Shown: positions 61,456 to 64,000 of the stretch, piece after piece | Layout: each line of letters opens with the position of its first letter | Position numbering within the stretch: position 1 is the first letter of the stretch | Assembly (NCBI RefSeq): GCF_001485535.1 | Contig: NZ_BCMZ01000001.1 | Span: 496,001 to 560,000 of the forward strand | Length of the DNA stretch: 64,000 nt | Direction of reading: 5' to 3' | Source: Halobacterium sp. CBA1132 | Lineage (GTDB): Archaea; Halobacteriota; Halobacteria; Halobacteriales; Halobacteriaceae | Notes under the pieces: model-generated | Told to the model about the DNA's origin: nothing | What the model saw: the letters and a program-made list of their open reading frames with translations, nothing else | Database searches by the model: none | Made by a program: the position numbers and the translations under genes

Positions 61456-62940
61456 TTACAGCGCGAACAGGACGTCGGCGGCGTGGACGGCGGTCTGCGC
61501 GACCGGGTCGAACGCCACCAGCAGGACGACCGTTGCGACGGCGGCGGCGACGACGGCGGCGTAGAGGCCGGTCGGCGTCCCCTCCAGCGAGAGGTCGTCG
61601 CTCGGGTCCTCGATCCAGATCGCCTTCACGACTCGCGAGTAGTAGTACAGCGACAGCGCGCTGTTGATGGCCGCGATGGCCGCGAGCCACGCGAAGCCAG
61701 CCTGAACGGTCCCCGCGAACAGCAGGTACTTCGAGACGAAGCCACCGCCGACCGGGAGGCCGGCGAGGCTAAACATGAACACGGTCATCGCGACACAGGC
61801 GACGGGCGCGCGGGTCGCGAGGCCGTTGTAGTCCTCGAACTTGCGGCCGACGCCCCAGTACTCCACGAGCGCGACGAACAGGAACGCGCCCGTGTTCATG
61901 AACCCGTAGACGAGCAGGTGCGTCATCGACGCCCCGAGCACGAACGCGTTCGCCTCCGCGGCGCCGCTCTGGAGCGCGGCAAGCCCCATCAGCACGTAGC
62001 CCGCGTGCCCGATAGAGGAGTACGCGAGCATCCGTTTGACTTCGTCTTGGGTGGCCGCCGCGAAGTTCCCGAGGGTCATCGTGACTACCGCGAGCACGGC
62101 GAACAGCAGCGACCAGTCGATGGCCACCGCGGACACCACGTCCAGCGGGAACGCGGTCGTGAACACGCGGAACGCGACCGCGAACCCGGCGGCCTTCGAC
62201 GCCGACGAGAGGAACGCGCTAATCGGTGCGGGCGCGCCCTCGTAGGCTTCCGGCGCCCAGAAGTGGAACGGCACGGACGCCGTCTTGAACGCGAACCCGC
62301 CGGCGAGCATCAGGATACCGAGGCCGAGCACGCCGCTGAACTGGTTGCCAGCGACTTCGGCCGCGATGTTGTCCAGCAGGAGCGTGCCCGTCGTGGCGTA
62401 CACGAGACTGATGCCGTACGCCATCACCGCGGAGGACAGCGCGCCGATGAGGAAGTACTTCAGCCCCGCTTCGACGCTACTGCGGTCGGTCTTCAGGAAC
62501 GCGACGAGCGCGTACGACGGCAGGCTCGCCAGTTCCAGCGCGACGAACACGGTCACGAGGCTGTTGGCGGCCGCCATCAGCGACATGCCGGTCGCCGCCA
62601 GCAGCACCAGCGCGTAGTACTCGGAGACGTGCTTCTCGCCCTCGACGTAGTCGTAGCTCGCGACGACGACGAGCGTGGCGACGCTCGCGACGACGAACGC
62701 GAAGAACAGGCTCAACGCGTCCACGACGAGCGCGCCGTCGAACTGCACGAAGCGGTAGTCGCCCGAGCCGGCCGCGAGGAACCACACTGCGACGGCGGCG
62801 GCCGACGCCGCGCCGACGGCGCTCACCGACGCGAGCACGCCGTTCTTCTTGGATTCGGGCGCGATGATGTCGACGCCGAACAGCACGAGCGCCGTCGCCC
62901 CGAGCAGAAGCTGGGGCGTCAACGAGGGGAGCTCTACCAT
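61456..62940 (-). CDS. nuoN: NADH-quinone oxidoreductase subunit N
   Basis: Antiporter-like membrane subunit of complex I. It is 494 aa with about 13-14 hydrophobic segments. It has VALELASLPSYALVAFLKTD, GLKYFLIGALSSAVMAYG (proton-channel lysine region), VPFHFWAPEAYEGAPAPISAFLSSASKAAG and DEVKRMLAYSSIGHAGYVLMG (channel lysine). Overlaps the nuoM stop by one nt (TGATG). It forms part of the proton-pumping arm. Confidence 0.94.
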   Translation of the reverse strand: MVELPSLTPQLLLGATALVLFGVDIIAPESKKNGVLASVSAVGAASAAAVAVWFLAAGSGDYRFVQFDGALVVDALSLFFAFVVASVATLVVVASYDYVEGEKHVSEYYALVLLAATGMSLMAAANSLVTVFVALELASLPSYALVAFLKTDRSSVEAGLKYFLIGALSSAVMAYGISLVYATTGTLLLDNIAAEVAGNQFSGVLGLGILMLAGGFAFKTASVPFHFWAPEAYEGAPAPISAFLSSASKAAGFAVAFRVFTTAFPLDVVSAVAIDWSLLFAVLAVVTMTLGNFAAATQDEVKRMLAYSSIGHAGYVLMGLAALQSGAAEANAFVLGASMTHLLVYGFMNTGAFLFVALVEYWGVGRKFEDYNGLATRAPVACVAMTVFMFSLAGLPVGGGFVSKYLLFAGTVQAGFAWLAAIAAINSALSLYYYSRVVKAIWIEDPSDDLSLEGTPTGLYAAVVAAAVATVVLLVAFDPVAQTAVHAADVLFAL

Positions 62941-64000
62941 CAGAGCTCACCCCCGAGGAGGAAGGTGGTTGCCTCCGGCAGCGAGTCCACCATCGGGTTG
63001 ACCGCGTCCTGAATCATGCCATAGAACACCTCGGGAACCGTCCCGAGCACGACGACCAGCAACACCAACACGACGATGGCGACCGCGTCGTGGGGCGCCG
63101 CGGGCACGATGTCGTAGTCCGTGTCCGCGCTGAACGGCCCGAAGAGGACGCGCTGCATCGCGAACAGCAGGTAGCCCGCGACGACGACGATGCCGAACAT
63201 CGCCAGCGCCGTGAACAGCTGCGCGTACGGGAAGGTGGCGCTGAAGCCGCCGAGGAAGATGAACAGTTCGCCGGCGAAGCCAGCCATCAGCGGCAGGCCC
63301 ATGTAGCCGAACGCCGCGGCGACGAACACCGCGGCGGTCACCGGCATCTTGTCCGCGATGCCGGAGAGGTCGCCGACCATGCGCGTGTGAGCGACGTTGT
63401 AGATGACGCCGACGCACATGAACATCAGCCCCGAGATGAGGCCGTGGGCGACCATCTGGAACGTCGCGCCGCCGAGCCCGTAGACGTTGTACGCCACGAG
63501 CCCGAGAATCACGTACCCCATCGACGACACCGAGGAGTACGCGACGATGCGCTTGAGGTCCTGCTGGGCGAGCGCGAGCATCGCGCCGTAGATGACGGAG
63601 ACGACGGCGATGGCGGCGATGAGCACCGCGTAGTCGCGCGCGACGCCCGGCAGCAGCGTGAAGTTGAACCGGAGCAGGGCGTACGTACCCATCTTCAGGA
63701 GGACCCCCGCCAGCATCACCGAGGCCGGCGTCGGGGCCTGCACGTGGGCGTCCGGCAGCCACGTGTGCAGCGGGACCAGCGGCACCTTCACCGCGAACCC
63801 GATGAACATCGCGAAGAACGCGACAACCTTCAGCGTCTCCGCGCCGAGGCCGTACGTCGTCTGGAAGTTCCCGGCGTCGAGCGCGGCCGCGATGGCCGGC
63901 AGGTCCATCGTCTGGACCGGGAGCGCGAACACGAGCGCCACGAACCCGATGAACATCAGGAGGCTGGCGACGTTCGTGTAGACGAAGAACTTGATGGCGG
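62940..64000 (-). CDS. nuoM: NADH-quinone oxidoreductase subunit M, truncated at window edge
   Basis: The visible part is about 353 codons, and the 5' portion lies beyond position 64000. It has AIKFFVYTNVASLLMFIGFV at the window end, AVKVPLVPLHTWLPDAHVQAP, AYSSVSSMGYVILG and HGLISGLMFMCVGVIY, matching the antiporter-like subunit M. Partner of nuoN in complex I; the start is outside the window. Confidence 0.93.
   Translation of the reverse strand, partial: AIKFFVYTNVASLLMFIGFVALVFALPVQTMDLPAIAAALDAGNFQTTYGLGAETLKVVAFFAMFIGFAVKVPLVPLHTWLPDAHVQAPTPASVMLAGVLLKMGTYALLRFNFTLLPGVARDYAVLIAAIAVVSVIYGAMLALAQQDLKRIVAYSSVSSMGYVILGLVAYNVYGLGGATFQMVAHGLISGLMFMCVGVIYNVAHTRMVGDLSGIADKMPVTAAVFVAAAFGYMGLPLMAGFAGELFIFLGGFSATFPYAQLFTALAMFGIVVVAGYLLFAMQRVLFGPFSADTDYDIVPAAPHDAVAIVVLVLLVVVLGTVPEVFYGMIQDAVNPMVDSLPEATTFLLGGEL

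Overview
The window is a gene-dense, GC-rich stretch of archaeal chromosome, almost certainly from a haloarchaeon (class Halobacteria, perhaps Halobacterium or a near relative; the genus is inference). The evidence is acidic, lysine-poor proteins; archaeal information-processing genes (NAC, transcription factor S, SecE plus Spt5, TrmI, DtdA, FtsZ1); geranylgeranyl reductase for archaeal lipids; haloarchaea-restricted small proteins; TATA-like boxes about 25-30 nt upstream of start codons, implying leaderless mRNAs; and frequent GTG starts and ATGA/GTGA stop-start overlaps. I see no prophage, integrase, intact insertion sequence, CRISPR array, rRNA or tRNA.

Layout. 1-3.0 kb: lysine (diaminopimelate) operon dapA-dapB-dapD-lysA on the minus strand, with a possible short leader ORF. 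3.1-6.4 kb: phosphoesterase, NYN protein, PUA protein and a NAC-trmI pair. 6.6-11.5 kb (minus): ftsZ1, D-aminoacyl-tRNA deacylase and two cation/Ca2+ exchanger family proteins. 11.6-16.0 kb: aroE, an acidic helix-hairpin-helix protein, and the overlapping operon pabB-pabA-pabC. 16.4-25.3 kb: Rieske protein, regulator, sugar nucleotidyltransferase, ferritin-like protein, rhodanese-persulfide dioxygenase-like protein, a ferredoxin divergent from geranylgeranyl reductase, M20 amidohydrolase and a NhaC antiporter. 25.3-33 kb: uS10 paralogue, NUDIX, oxidoreductase, a candidate uncharacterised nuclease, enoyl-CoA hydratase, TFS and secE-spt5. 33.2-43.4 kb: acyl-CoA dehydrogenase and mixed metabolic and housekeeping genes (PHP, CinA, aminotransferase, ArsA/Get3, SDR, endonuclease V, rhomboid protease).

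43.4-54.5 kb is a terminal-oxidase region. It holds an ABC exporter, a membrane protein, a CtaA(half)-CtaB heme synthase fusion, coxB, birA, coxC, several small membrane or zinc-finger proteins, coxA and a 28-residue single-helix protein. 54.5-64 kb holds a GNAT acetyltransferase, methylmalonyl-CoA mutase large subunit, a second ABC exporter, a CBS-ParB protein, a TrkA-N/DHH phosphoesterase, and nuoN with a truncated nuoM of complex I. Complex I and the oxidase, both encoded here, would form the two ends of an aerobic respiratory chain.

The most unusual features are non-coding or uncharacterised: a five-unit, roughly 49-bp-period array of hairpins whose stems differ yet stay paired (33.0-33.25 kb); other perfect three-nucleotide-loop hairpins clustered in intergenic gaps; a 38-bp element shared by the 3' ends of ftsZ1 and a ferritin-like gene; tail-to-tail genes whose stop codons interlock in CTAG or CTAA; and a candidate PD-(D/E)xK-type protein with a four-cysteine tail at 27.4-28.4 kb.
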